Part shown: positions 29,677 through 41,812 of the stretch, one piece after another
Layout: each line of letters starts with the position of its first letter
How positions within the stretch are numbered: the stretch's first letter is position 1
Source of the DNA: Pseudogymnoascus destructans
Lineage: Eukaryota > Ascomycota > Leotiomycetes > Thelebolales > Thelebolaceae
DNA: 64,000 nucleotides
Assembly: GCF_001641265.1 (NCBI RefSeq)
Contig: NW_020167544.1
Location: 186,001-250,000, forward strand
Direction of reading: 5' to 3'
The notes under the pieces: generated by a model
The model's input: the letters and a program-made list of their open reading frames with translations, nothing else
Told to the model about the DNA's origin: nothing
Database searches by the model: none
Translations under genes and position numbers: made by a program

Positions 29677-32600
29677 CTAAGCCTTGTCGCGCAGATGCTT
29701 GGGGATGTACTTCCCAGCGCCACCGCTGGCCTTCAGTGGCTCAACTGGAGGCGCGGGAGACCTACTCTCGCGCTCGTTCTCGTTGCGATCGGTGCGGCCG
29801 CGGACTGGACCGGTTCCAGAGGCGGTGCGAGCGATAGCAGGAGCCTCGCGATCGCGGGACTCAGGCGCGGGAGAGGTGCCGGAGGCGGCTCTCGCGGCCT
29901 GCTTGTCTCTCCAGCTGGGCTTTGCGCCGGCGAGGGCAAGGCGAGGTGGGCCTGACGGGCGGTCGTTGGAGTCCGTGCGGGCGAAGGGAGCGGCGGGGGA
30001 GGCAGTGCGTTCAGATGGGACTTCTTGGCCTGCGGCTCTGAGGGCCTCCTTCTCTCTCCAGCCGAGCTTGGCACCGGCGAGTGGGAGAGGTGGGCGGCGG
30101 TCGCTTGAGGCGCTACGCTCTGGCTCTGCTGCGCGGACTGGGAGACCACCGGTGGCTCTGGCGCCTGCTCTGCGAGCAAGGGCCTCCTCTTCACGGCGGG
30201 CTTGGAGGGCAGCCTTCTCGACACCCTCTTGACGCTCCTTGTCACGCTGGGCCTTGAGCTCGGCGAACTCCTGTCTCCTGCGCTCCTCGCGAGCAGACTT
30301 CTCGGCGAGCTCAACAGCGGCGCGCTCCTCCTCCTCGCGAAGAATCCTCTCTTGCTCTTCACGCTCGCGCTTCTCGCGGATCTTGCGCTCCCTGTGCTCC
30401 TTGCGGCGCTGGTTGATTTGCTTCTCCAGCTCCTTCTCGGCATCACGACGGCGCTTCTCGAACTCGTCGTGCCTGCGGGCGACGACGTCGGTCTTGAACT
30501 CCTCGTAGATGGGTGTGATTCTTGTCAGTCTCTTCGACAGCTCGAGATCCTCGGCGTGCTTCGCCTGAGCATCCCGAAGGACCTGCGACTTGGTCTTGTT
30601 GTACGCCTCAAGATCACGCTTGCGCTGTTCCTCGTAGTCGGCTGGGAGCTTCTTGGCCTCCTCCTTTCTGAACGCACGCTCGATGTGATCGATACGCTTA
30701 CCAGCAATTCTCAACTTCTCGCTGGTGTCGTTCTTCTCACGCTCAAGCTGGGCAAGCTTCATGGCGCGGAGGCGGTTACCATCAAGGTTGTCCAGGTCCT
30801 CAAGATCAATATCGAGAGCCTTGGTACCAATCTTGAGATCGGCAATCTGCTTCTTGAGCTCATCCTTGCGGACACGGTCGAGCTCAGCCTTCATGCGCTT
30901 CTCCTCACGCTCCTTCTGCTCCTGCGCAAGACGCTTGTCCTCAGCCTCTTGGAGTTGTGCGGCTCTGATCTTCTTCTTTGTCGCATCTTCCTTCTCCTTG
31001 CGAGCGATGATCTCGTTAGCTGCCTCCTTTCTCTTGTGGATGATCTCCTTGCGTGCCAAAGACTCGTGATGTTCTTGCTCAGCGCCGGCCTTAGCCTTTG
31101 CTAACGCAATATCGCGAGCCTTGACCCGGGCTTGGTTGTAGGAAGGATCCACATATTGGCAAGTGACGTAAAGAGACTTCGCAAGGCGGGTGAGTTGAGT
31201 GCGGACAATTTCTGAGGGAGTGCTTTGGAGGCGTTGGACGGATTGAGATTCCGTCTCGGCGGAGCCAGCGGCAGATCCGGTGTGGACAGCCTTCGCCGAA
31301 GAGAAGACATCGGTATCGAAGCTGAGGACACCAGTGGCGTGATCCAGTCGGATAGCAAGGTCACCCTTCTTGTTTCCGTTCATGATGAACTTCTCGATAG
31401 TGTCCCTTGAAACATCGAATGGCGCTGGGAAACGAGCAAGGTTCTCCACGAACTTCACATCCACAGTCTCATAAACCTGGGACAGTTGCTGGAATAGTCT
31501 GGTCAAGATAACCTGCTGGAGAGGAGCAATGTACTTGGCCATCTCCTCGTCGGCGCCGATCTTAGCCAGGATAGGGGAAATCTTCTGGCAGATCGAGAGA
31601 GGGTGGAAGTCCACTTCAAGGATGTTGTAAAGCGCGCGGATTTCTGGGCGGGCGCGGCTGAGGAGACCCTTGCTCATGGCATCCTTGAACAGGACCGCGC
31701 GGGTTGGCGCAGCGGACATGCCAAGAAGGTGTGTCAGGCGAGAGTTCTTGTTGTTCTTGGCTTGGTCAACATCGATCAAGGCTCCGCGGGATCTGGAGGT
31801 GCTGATGACAGGGATGGCCAAAGCAGACAACAGAACGAAGGAAGCGGCCTTGGTGAGATCGGCCTCCGATGCAGCTGGGTTTTCAGACTTCTTGCCCTGT
31901 CCTGACGCGACAATAGCAGCAGACTGGCGGAGAAGGTTGTAGTATCTGGACCAGGCAGCGGCGTGAAAAAGATAGTTCTCGCCGACCAAAAAGATGCGGG
32001 TAAGCTTCTCATAGTAGTTGGCCATCATGATGTTCTTCGGTGGGCGCTTGCTGAGGTTAAGGAGGGTGTGGATGTCCTCAACACTGCGGAAAGCCTCTTG
32101 CCACAGCTCGAGCTCAACCGCAACATTCAGCTGCTGGAAACGCGTCTCCAAATGGCGCTGGAGAGTGTCTGGGTCGTTCAGGTTGATGGCGTGCATCTGC
32201 TGAGCGGAGTACTTGGCAGCAGTCTGGACGTGATTCCTCAGAAGCTCACAGAGTCTGCGGAACTCGGTCTTGCGCGCGTATTTCTGGCAGAAGGCAAATG
32301 CCTGCATGGCAGTGCTCTGATACATAATTTCCAAGCGAGCATTGTTGCGGAGGATGTCGAGAACAGTGCGGTATGTCTCCCACAGGAACTTCAACCAAGG
32401 AGTGACGATGGCTCGATCTGTGCGGTCGCGAGACTGCTCGCCGGATACGATGGACAGGAGAATCGACTCTGGGGTTTCGCTGGCCTCGAGATCATCGACA
32501 CTGGCGGTTGCTTGGGTAGTCTCGAGGGTGCTCTGGATCTCATCTGCCTTGGCCTGAGCCTCCTGGACCTTGGTCTCCGCAAGTTCGATAAATTTCTTGA

Positions 32601-33001
32601 GGACGAGCTATAAAATTAGACGTTAGCGCCCAGTCCCTTATTGACGCGATTTAATCCTCCGGAGTATGCTGAGCCTTACCTCGATGGTTCCGACGTTGGT
32701 GTTCTGGCTAATATTTTTGTACTGGTATAGGGCGTCCTTCGCGAGTTTTCCCTTCTTTTGTTCCACGGACTGCTCCACCAACAGGAGCATCACCGGCTCC
32801 AGCGACGCGATCGGAACATTTCTGGATCTCTTCGAAGTGATGTGTTCATGGAGAAGAACTAGGGCAGCTGAAGGCTGTCCAACTCCCATCAACTGTAACC
32901 ATTAGTTAGCAATAGCGCGGTGGCAAGGATCCTCTCTATGAACGCACCTCATGCGCCCTCTTCAATACGTTCTCCGGCTTTTGATGCGGCGGAGGAGGCA
33001 T
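29677..33001 (-). CDS. TIF32: translation initiation factor eIF3 subunit a
   Basis: Three exons, 33001-32948, 32892-32680 and 32607-29677; introns of 55 and 72 bp; 1065 aa, normal for fungal eIF3a. The start MPPPPHQKPENVLKRAHE is followed by the repeat-rich N-terminal helical domain and the PCI domain (about 330-500), which bind other eIF3 subunits and the 40S. Then comes a very long charged coiled coil of K/E/R-rich helices (about 520-850). The C-terminus has repeated cassettes such as LPLAGAKLGWREKEALRAAG, LALAGAKPSWRDKQAARAA and ends GKYIPKHLRDKA. eIF3a is the scaffold of eIF3 in cytosolic translation initiation. The coiled-coil codons create a 300-codon antisense Leu-rich frame that is an artefact. 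Confidence 0.96.
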
Positions 33002-33411
33002 GCTGGGCGAGCTCGTGTTGATCGATGATCGAAACTCGTGTAGTTGTCCCAGAGGCTGTGGTCTTGTCGAGAATCGTCGAGAATCGTCAGAATCGTCGCG
33101 TTACTTCAATTTTGCAGTTGTGTGAATCGAGCTGGTCAAGGGCTTACCGAAACGCTAAACCATAATAGGACTGACCCCTTCGAAATACATTGGCGGCGTG
33201 ACTTCAGTACGCATCTAATATTACAGGCGGATACTCTTCACTAAGTTACTCTGTGAGATTGCAAAGCTCCCATGCTCTTCAGCACCAGCCCGACGCCGCA
33301 ACTCCAAACATCATAAGAACTGCCCTCAATTAATTATTCCGACGAAGAACGAAGAGCAACCTTCTCTACCCGACACCCGCATCGTCATCGTTCAATCGAG
33401 CCATCGCTAAC
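33002..33411. promoter_or_regulatory. divergent promoter, eIF3a and G-gamma
   Basis: 410 bp between opposite start codons serve both genes. A GTCGAGAATCGTCGAGAATCGTCAGAATCGTC repeat near 33065-33096 is the only striking motif. No clear TATA box is seen on either side. Confidence 0.5.
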
Positions 33412-33745
33412 ATGGGCTACGCATCTCGCGACGCGGCGGACCCGAGCCAAATCAAGAAGAACAAGCAGTCAATGGCAGACCTGAAGCTACGCCGTCTCAC
33501 TGAATTGAACAATCGTTTACGAGAGGACCTCGAGCGCGAGCGCATTCCAGTTTCCCAAGCCGCGAGGAGGTACGAATTGCTCACTTACCCCCTTCCCGAC
33601 CGATCATCCCACTAACTTGCTCAGCATCATTGCCTACACTGATACGACACGCGATTTCATGGTTCCATCCGTTTGGGGACCAGTCGACAAGAAGGACGAT
33701 CCATACACGCCACAACCGACCGGAGGGTGCTGCGTGGTGATGTGA
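33412..33745 (+). CDS. heterotrimeric G-protein gamma subunit
   Basis: Two exons, 33412-33569 and 33625-33745, with a 55-bp intron; 92 aa. The protein has a coiled-coil GGL helix (IKKNKQSMADLKLRRLTELNNRLREDL), the conserved SIIAYTDTTRDFMVPSVWG and a C-terminal GGCCVVM. The end is a CaaX box for farnesylation, with an adjacent Cys that can be palmitoylated. It corresponds to yeast Ste18, Aspergillus GpgA and Neurospora GNG-1, and pairs with G-beta at the plasma membrane in pheromone and nutrient signalling. Confidence 0.95.
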
Positions 33746-34503
33746 GGAGGGGAATACGAATAATGGAGGCGTTTTGGCCTGGCGTCATGAATTTAGCTGC
33801 TCGATAATCTGGAGAAAAACAAAGGAAACACAGAAGAGGAAGGCGAGCGAGCGAGCATGGGATACCCGAAAGGATACTGCCCACAAACAAACAAAGATTT
33901 CATACTACAACGACGGGGGCCCGAGGACAATTTCTCGTGGCGGAGGGCGTCCATTTTGCCACCACACTTACGATTATGGCTCTTTTTTTACGTCGCTTTC
34001 TTGTAACTATATAGGGTGGGAAAACCAATTGATTTAAGTTATTGGCTACATATCTCCTGATGGATTGAGTTCGTGATGACTGTGATTGGTAATTGTGCGC
34101 GAAGGAGACTGAGGCCACGGAAGCATCGGACGAGCGCTGAGGCCTCCAATGGAGCTTCCAACGACCTAAAGCTGAATCTCCCGTATCACTTCATTATAGT
34201 TTCTTATTCTTTATCCATATGCACTGCGCGTTTCTTGCTCTCGAAGTTCTGGGCCAACTCCTAAAAGTGGCCCCGTTTTTCGCATAAGCACTAACGAAGA
34301 TTAGCAAATGGTGACATGCATATGGCGTCCAACGAACCACAGCCACAGAGTCCAACTAAATCCTTCTTTTGCCAATTTCCAGAAGCCTAAAGCACCATTA
34401 AGGAGAACGTAATTTAACTTTCAATCGTTCATCTGAAGTTTCTAATCCTCATTCTTTGTTTCGACGGACATTCCCAAATCAGCTCGGCATCAAAGCACTC
34501 ATC
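33746..34503. other. intergenic between G-gamma and the Rdx gene
   Basis: 3' flank of the G-gamma gene and promoter of the Rdx gene. No protein or RNA gene is recognisable. Confidence 0.4.
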
Positions 34504-35566
34504 ATGGAAGCTCCAAAAGGCCTCGCAGCTTCTGCTCCCCATCCGCGGATTGTTATCAAGTTCTGTACACAGTGCAAATGGATGCTTCGGGCTGCCTATG
34601 TATGTTCAAGCAAGCAGATTTCTTTTATATAACTGCAGTGTCTCGGAGAGAACCCTGACACACGTGACTACGTCATTGCCTCCCTCATATAGGAATTTTA
34701 TGCTCGCCTGCTGGTCCCTTATTTATTCAGTTTATATATTGCAATCATAATTGGTTACATTGACTCATTATTCTAATTATTCGCAGTTTGCACAAGAACT
34801 ACTCTCCACCTTCTCGACGGACTTGGGTGAAGTTGCTCTTCAACCAGCGACTGGCGGAGTCTTCTCAATCGAGATATTCTACAGTACCACACCCAACTCT
34901 ACTACCCAAGCTGAGACAGGGACGGTAACAAGCGTGACTGTGGAATCTAAGCTATTATGGGACCGAAAAACCGAGGGAGGTTTCCCTGGTATGTTTCTTC
35001 TCCGGATGCACCACCAGAGGTTTTTGGTTACTCCTTTCTGTGTTTACAAAAACACCATAGGTGTCATTGGTGAAAAATAAAGAGGAGGGAGAATACAAAA
35101 ATATTGTACTTGGCACAATGCTAACCTATAACTAGAAATCAAAGATATCAAACGCCGAGTGCGAGATATCATAGATCCAAACCGAGACCTCGGCCACGTC
35201 GACGGCAAAAAGAAAGCCATCAGTCCCAGCGCCGAAACCCCCACACTAGAGGTCACGACAGCCGCGACAGCCACGACCACGACAGGGGGTTCTACAGCCC
35301 CCGAAATGAGCCTTCGAGATTTTATAGCCGCAGGGGCCTCAATTGGCGGTGTCACTAGTTCAGGCCGCGGCGGCGCAGAAGAGGGAGTGCTGGAGCATGA
35401 TCAGTTGACTTTGGAAGCACAGCCGGGAGGTGGGAGGTATAAAATAGTTGCGGGGGAGACTGGAACTATGGAGGATGAGGTGGGGACTAAAGGTGTGATT
35501 TGTGATACGGCCTACGATGAGAAGAAGAGGAATCCGGATGGGACGATTTGTGAGGATTGCTCTTGA
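34504..35566 (+). CDS. Rdx-family (SelW/SelT-like) protein, CxxC form
   Basis: Three exons, 34504-34599, 34787-34988, 35136-35566; introns of 187 and 147 bp; 242 aa. Residues ~15-110 form the thioredoxin-like Rdx domain: RIVIKFCTQCKWMLRAAYFAQELLSTF, a GGVFSIEIF strand, LWDRKTEGGFPEIKDIKRRVRDIIDP. The redox motif is CTQC, with Cys in the place of the selenocysteine found in animal SelW/SelT. The C-terminal ~130 residues are Thr/Gly-rich, poorly conserved, and end EDCS with ICEDC, a possible second Cys pair. Family members are small oxidoreductases; the substrate is unknown. Confidence 0.88.
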
Positions 35567-38246
35567 GGGAATGGACGGGGTTTTATGGGAAGTACGTGTC
35601 GTGACTGGATGTGGGAGAAATGAAGGTTATGAATTATGGATTGGCGGTGTTGGTCAACTGGATGTGACGTACAACGTAGTCTGTATGTAAGAGAGAATCC
35701 CATGACATGGACATTAAGGGATGATAAAAGGGGCAAAGTGATTATTTCTAATTAGCACGCTCAGATTGCATAGCTCTCATTTCCTTATCTGCGGATAGAG
35801 GTGACCTTCACATTTGAGGAGGTTAGTGAGGATGAGGGTGAAGAGGAAGGGATGAAGGGGTGAAAGGTTGGGGAATGCGCATGCTATAAGTTGAAAATGG
35901 ATTCGGCGATATATGCTGGAGAGGAAGTCGGCGAAGATAGATTCTGGAGAGGAAGTCAGTGAGGATAGAGGCTGGGGAGGAGGTTGGCAAGGATAGAGGC
36001 TATGGAGGAGGTCAGTCAGTATAGACACAGAGGAAGAGGTCAACGAGGATAGGGCGCTTCAGTAAAAATAATATTGCATTCGTCCTTTATTTTTGACGCG
36101 GATAATATGCATCAGCCAAACCTAGGTTTGGATGCCACTTCCTATGGTACACTAAATTCCAGGCCAACATACAGTATCAGCCCATTGCTCCTACCTCATA
36201 AACCAGCCCCATCGCTCTCCCAAATATTTCGACAAAGGCCATAAACTGTTTTATTAGACGCCAACACAAACGTAACCATGAACACCGCAAAACGAAGAAC
36301 CCAGGTTGATACCGAACAAGAAACCGAGCAAGCAATGGCACCGAATACCCAGGGTTGCAAAATGTGCAAGTATATGTCTTATGTATGCAGCTAGACTTCC
36401 AATACTATACCATCAAAAATACTAGCCGACAGAATTACCCAAGGATGACCTGCGACTGGAGAGACGCCAGAATGGCGAAGCTCCACCAGGCGATTCAGGC
36501 ATATAACCAGGCCGTTCTTGATTACTGGTTGTCCGTGGTCGAAGCTTTTTATTCTGGTCATCTTAATGATTGCATCGGCTTTCCATTTATACAAGAATGG
36601 TTTCACCATTGTAAATTTGTGTAGTCATCATTGCACTCGGGGGGGTGGTGAGATTACCTTAACACAACGGCGAATAGAGTACTTTTGCGATGTAGAAGCA
36701 TCAATGAGAGATTGAACCGCAGCTTTGCAAAACTAGAAATTGACAGCTATAAGAATTACAGTCCCTAAGTGACCGGGAGCCTTCATTTTACTTACAGTTG
36801 CTATGACCACTTACGGGAGGGATAGAGTCTAGGGAGTATTGCCTGACATCTTAATAATTATTATGCACAGTGGTTTCTTTCCGTGGGGAACATGGGGTTT
36901 TATCAGGAGTAGATTGATGGGGGGATTATGAATACAGCAAGCTGTTTCTGTTTCTGACATTATCACTCATCGTGAAAGTTTTAACTGCCGTTGCCACCCC
37001 CAGTATACTACATCTGTGCTGCAGCGCTAAACTTCGTATCTGCCACGGGCAACCGAATCTGTCAAACCTTGGAACAACGAAGTCAAGATTAACGCCCTGT
37101 TTCTTCCGAGAAGCAGGGCGAGGGGTGACACTACAACTACGTGGATCCCCAACTCCGTATTATGGAGACAGACGGCTCAGCGAACACCATCTGCTTCTAA
37201 CTGTTAGTTAGAAGCCTTGCAATGCTCTACTACCCCAATGACAGCACTTGGCAGATTTCGCAGTCGATCTCCAGACCGATCTTTGGTCATGCCCATCCTT
37301 ATACTAACGTCCTACGTCCTACTACTGTGCAATGATGTCGTCTCAAGCCATCAAGCCACCCCACGCTATCCTCGCCTAGTCTTGGCATCTGATTATGCAG
37401 GTTCGCTTAAACGGGCGAGCGAGTGACGCATGTGATATCTATATCCCAGCAGTGTGGTGCTCCCACCAGTGTCGCCGCACCGCGATTGCCCCTCACCATT
37501 GGTAAGGAAATGTCGTCCGCATTCCTCATGATTGGCCTTATCGCATCCTCGCCGGCCCGAAGTCGGAATTGAGATGCGCGCGCCCTTCGAAATCCTGGGT
37601 GGTGGTTCATGGGGGGTATGGAACCAATCAAGACGTCGGCGTCTGGGTATCTTTGCCCTGTCAGTATGGGCCTCTGCTCCCTCGCTTGGGCAATTACTCT
37701 GATACATACACATAATCGACATCTTGGACCCCAAAATGCGCCAGTAGAGCCGTCAGATACGGCACAACCCAGGATGTAACCTGCCCTGCAAGTGTCTGCA
37801 CCCGTTCCCTTGCGCTCCAGGAATTCCTAGCACCAGTTCCATTTTGTGGAAAGGCGCCGGAACCGCGGGGGTGCCATGGCGCGGTGGTCCGGACGGCTGT
37901 GCGTCATTCTGGGAGTGCCCCGAGTCGGATAACTGTCAGTACCGTGTACAATAAATAACTGTATTGTTGCGCGGGGAAATTTTTGATGAAGTGGTGGGGG
38001 GACGAGGGCTGTAAACCCACTGCAGCATCTATACGCGAGGTACGGAGTAGACTCTACATGTGGAATTAATTTAAGGTTGTGTATGGTCGAGTGTATGGTC
38101 GAGTGTATGGTCGGCGACTGCGAACCGAACTCGCGGATTCGGGCCTCCTCACCGCCAGACACGGCATGAGTGAACCACAATGCAGTGCTGCGCGCTGGGA
38201 CGGCCTCCGGCGAACCAGCTCGACTTGGAGCGATGGAGGGGAGAGT
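35567..38246. other. gene-poor stretch, left part
   Basis: About 35815-36050 holds diverged ~28-bp repeats (GAGGAAGTCGGCGAAGATAGATT-like). A 38-codon ATG frame at 36278-36394 with CKMCK is too short to call. 36400-38060 shows no recognisable gene. 38075-38115 has three copies of a 12-bp TATGGTCGAGTG unit leading into the large minisatellite. Confidence 0.45.
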
Positions 38247-38554
38247 GAGGGGTCGTTCTTGAGGGGTCGTTCTTGAGGGGTCGTTCTTGAGGGGTCGTTC
38301 TTGAGGGGTCGTTCTTGAGGGGTCGTTCTTGAGGGGTCGTTCTTGAGGGGTCGTTCTTGAGGGGTCGTTCTTGAGGGGTCGTTCTTGAGGGGTCGTTCTT
38401 GAGGGGTCGTTCTTGAGGGGTCGTTCTTGAGGGGTCGTTCTTGAGGGGTCGTTCTTGAGGGGTCGTTCTTGAGGGGTCGTTCTTGAGGGGTCGTTCTTGA
38501 GGGGTCGTTCTTGAGGGGTCGTTCTTGAGGGGTCGTTCTTGAGGGGTCGTTCTT
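38247..38554. repeat. perfect 14-bp minisatellite, 22 copies
   Basis: Twenty-two identical, uninterrupted units of GAGGGGTCGTTCTT. On the minus strand no frame has a stop, so every frame repeats the 14-residue cycle LKNDPSRTTPQERP. The perfect identity points to very recent expansion. Confidence 0.97.
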
Positions 38555-40740
38555 GAGGAGCGGCTCGCTGCGAGTGGGATGTTGCATGTGCAAGGTGGGA
38601 TCTGTGATGCCAAGGGCCGCCGACGAGCTTGCGCCGGCGGTGAGATGCAACCTTTACGAAGGACTAAGATGCTTTCTGTCTCTGTGATCCGCGCTCTCCG
38701 CTTCATCTGACACAAACTCAGTGGTGAGAGCGACCCCCAGATCTGCAACTAAGGAGTGCGGGTCCAACCGGATAAAAGCCGTTTGGTTTGCTGCAACAGG
38801 GAGGAGCATGCTGCGCGGCATTTACACATAATCTGTGCGTACTGGCCTCATAAATGACAGATAGCCCTCCTGGCCAATCGCAGGGCAAGACCGCACGCTC
38901 TGCTCCTCAGAGGCTATAAGACTGCTATATCGCGACGAATCTGTGCGTCGTTCGCCCATACAAACGCCGACCTAACACTATTTTGCTCTGGCTTCAAGAG
39001 AAACGTTTGGAGTTTGAGAGTTAGTATCGTCGTGTACGCGGTGACATCATTGCCAGAAACGGGACGAATGGCATCTATCGCACCTGACACCCCAATGGCC
39101 ATGAAGGTGGGCTGGCCCAGTAGCTGGAGAGTGTGGGTATTGAAAATGAGGAGTGGTAGGAAGTTGCATTTTGGTACGGCGACGGGCTCTGCATGTGTAG
39201 TAGCCCTCACCTACAAACGATCACGCTCTCCGAGTGGGTGTGGTCGTCGGCGGCATACCCGAGCTCGTCGTCGCTGCAGGCGCTGACGGAATCGCAAGAA
39301 AGTCAAGCGGTGGGAGCGAGACGCAAGCCATTTTTCTCTCAAGTGTCACCCAGCAGCTGTGGAACAGAATACTTTTCTGGTACACAAGAGCACAGGTGCC
39401 GGACAGAGTTGAATTTAGACAGTTCTGAATGAAGACAAATGCCTCCCTCCCAGCGATGAGACAATTCGGGCCCATGATTGGCGCTGCTAGCCAACAACTT
39501 TGGGAGATTTGATGGCTATCATCCTCCTGCGTACTGCCTGTCGCGATCCATCGCTTCGTGACTGGCTGACATGCAGCCCATACCCATGCCACACGGCCTT
39601 GGTGGATATGTAAGGGAAAGGTGTGGGGTTGTCTCAAGTTGTGGGCTTGCGCTTGGCTGCTGAACGGGACAACTTTGGGAAATGATATCGAGAAACAGGA
39701 AACAAAAGCCACACGGGTGTTTGAGGATGAGGATGGCAACCATTCACTTTGGATGGGAGAACCCCGTCTGCATTATCGACAATCACCGAGTGATCATTGC
39801 TACACGGGAGCTTCTTGAGAGGCTTCCTTGCCAACCCCATGTATTTATGGGCTTGGGGTGAATAAGAGTAGTCGAGTAGATATACCACGAACATCCCCGT
39901 TTTCCGCCTCAGCTTTTTATTGCGAGGTGGGGGTAAGCCGGACGATGAGGGCGATCTTATTGTAGTCAGTACTGAGTGTGTTGCGTGTGTATGTGCATGT
40001 GTGCGTGACTTTGCGGCTTCGTAATCTGTCGCTGGTGCTGACATCTGAACACGCCTCCATTGCCCGTCATCTCCAGCTTCTTCTTGTTAGAGAAAGGGGG
40101 TTCGTAGTATTCGAGTATCCTGACTTGCCGCCAAAGTCTCCAAAACTGTGAATAGCTTCAATGACAACTCGGCTGTGTTACTCCACCGGTACATGCTCCT
40201 CCGTCAGTAGAGGGTACATGCGCCCCTTTCGATATTGTCGATCGCTACCGCACTGCTGTCGGTGTAACTGGATGGAGATCACTGGCGTATATGTTTCAGA
40301 AGTGGCAGTGTGATTCTTCGCATGAAGGGACATCGCTGGTACTGACCGACTGTTAAAGCACTCCTCCATAGGCGTACATATATCTGCAGCTACGGAGGAG
40401 TACGTGAAACTGGGCGTATAGTCCTCTGGTCCTCTCAAGAGGGTGGCGCGTAATAAGATCCGATAGTAGATAGTAGAGGATTTCAGCTCTGATCTGGTGC
40501 ATACTGTCTTAAGATAATAAGCCATAGTAACCCATACTGCACCTCGCAATTTCGAAAGGTTATTGTACTGGGCTGTACTGCGACTACAAATATACTGGAA
40601 CTGTACTGCACTGCACCTGCACAGTACCCCATCCATGCCGCAGTACACACTACAAACATTTTTTATATTGCCAGCTCCTCGATCTTTTACCCTATACTAC
40701 CAACCATTACTCTACCGGCAAAAACCGAAACTCTCAGCAT
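38555..40740. other. gene-poor stretch, middle part
   Basis: Several open frames exist (for example 39221-39739 minus) but none has a start, splice pattern or composition I recognise. Nothing firm is seen. Confidence 0.4.
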
Positions 40741-40860
40741 CCTGATCCTCATCCTGATCCTGATCCTCATCCTGATCCTGATCCTCATCCTGATCCTGAT
40801 CCTCATCCTGATCCTGATCCTCATCCTGATCTATCCTGATCCTCATCCTGATCCTCATCC
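40741..40860. repeat. 18-bp tandem array CCTGATCCTGATCCTCAT
   Basis: About six to seven copies with one interrupted unit near 40830. It would read as Asp-Gln-Asp-Glu repeats on the minus strand, but no gene context supports coding. Confidence 0.9.
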
Positions 40861-40861
40861 C

Positions 40862-40928
40862 GAGTTTGCATCCCTCCCCAGCTGGATATACTGCCTGAGT
40901 TTGCATCCCTCCCCAGCTGGATATACTG
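40862..40928. repeat. ~33-bp direct duplication
   Basis: GAGTTTGCATCCCTCCCCAG... occurs at 40862 and again at 40897, identical through GGATATACTG; it bridges the 18-bp and 7-bp arrays. Confidence 0.9.
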
Positions 40929-41041
40929 GCTACTGGCTACTGGCTACTGGCTACTGGCTACTGGCTACTGGCTACTGGCTACTGGCTTCACTGGCTACTG
41001 GCTACTGGCTTCACTGGCTACTGGCTACTGGCTTCACTGGC
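40926..41041. repeat. 7-bp tandem array (GGCTACT)n
   Basis: About 16 units of TGGCTAC with a TTCACTGGC interruption that itself recurs three times. Confidence 0.93.
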
Positions 41042-41812
41042 CTGCAAGTGGTGGCTGGGATCCCTCGTTAGCTGCAGCACACCGTGCACTAAGGACCCTT
41101 GAGTAGACTGCGTCTCCACCGACCTCGCTGCTGCAGCGTACATCACCGTGCACCCCTTCCCCCCCCCCAACGTCTGCGCTTATTTGGCGGTGTGCCCAGC
41201 GAATCCTTTACCAAGTGAAATTTGCTATATACATGAGCAACAGCCTTGTCGCTTCTCGTCGAACCTCCCTTCCCTTTGCAGAGAGACCTGTGTGCTGTTG
41301 CGTCGACGGGGTATTTCTCGGTGTCGTTGCATAATAGATCCAGTGGATCTATACACTGGTAAGTGAAAGATTTCTCTCCTTATTGCGATAAACATAAGCT
41401 TGTTCTTGTTTGAAGTTCAGACCCGCGCGCTCGTGGACTGTTGTGCAGCCCCACGACTCGCCCGTGTCTTGGAGCCCTTTCGATGCCATGATCAGTCATC
41501 GCGCGAGGTCAAGCTCTTCGCATGAGGTGTGCGTAATACTCCCGAGTCCTGGGGCAGGCTCTCTTCTCGCCAACCTAACGTTTTCCTGCACCCTTGATCT
41601 CAACTGGGCTCTTGCTAATCTTTGTCTCAACCGCAGGTTAGGTCAGCCTCTACTGACACTCTGGGACTCTTGTGGTTGCGCCATAAGGAGTATCTCTGGC
41701 GAGGCTGGGTAATACAGCGTCGACAGTGTACTACCAGTGGACAACCGATAGTATATAGTCTTCATGTCGAAGTCTACGCGCGGTTGAAGTCTGCGTCTTC
41801 TCTTCGGCCGGG
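41042..41812. promoter_or_regulatory. upstream region of the LRR gene
   Basis: Expected promoter and 5' UTR. A CACCCCTTCCCCCCCCCC tract lies near 41150-41168. No other gene is supported. Confidence 0.4.

Noticed and set aside
30202..31104. 300-codon Leu-rich frame on the plus strand inside the eIF3a gene
   Set aside because: It is the exact antisense of the K/E/R-rich coiled coil of eIF3a; its composition is forced by the opposite strand and it has no independent start context.
36278..36394. 38-codon ORF with CKMCK and a possible downstream exon
   Set aside because: Joining to the next open stretch (to 36624) by the visible splice sites introduces a stop; too short to support alone.
38066..38748. 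Two overlapping ~195-codon minus-strand frames across the 14-bp minisatellite
   Set aside because: Open only because the repeat has no stop in any frame; flanking codons show no family and no splice or start support.
39221..39739. 172-codon minus-strand ORF
   Set aside because: No family, odd composition, and stop-free length is within chance for this GC content.
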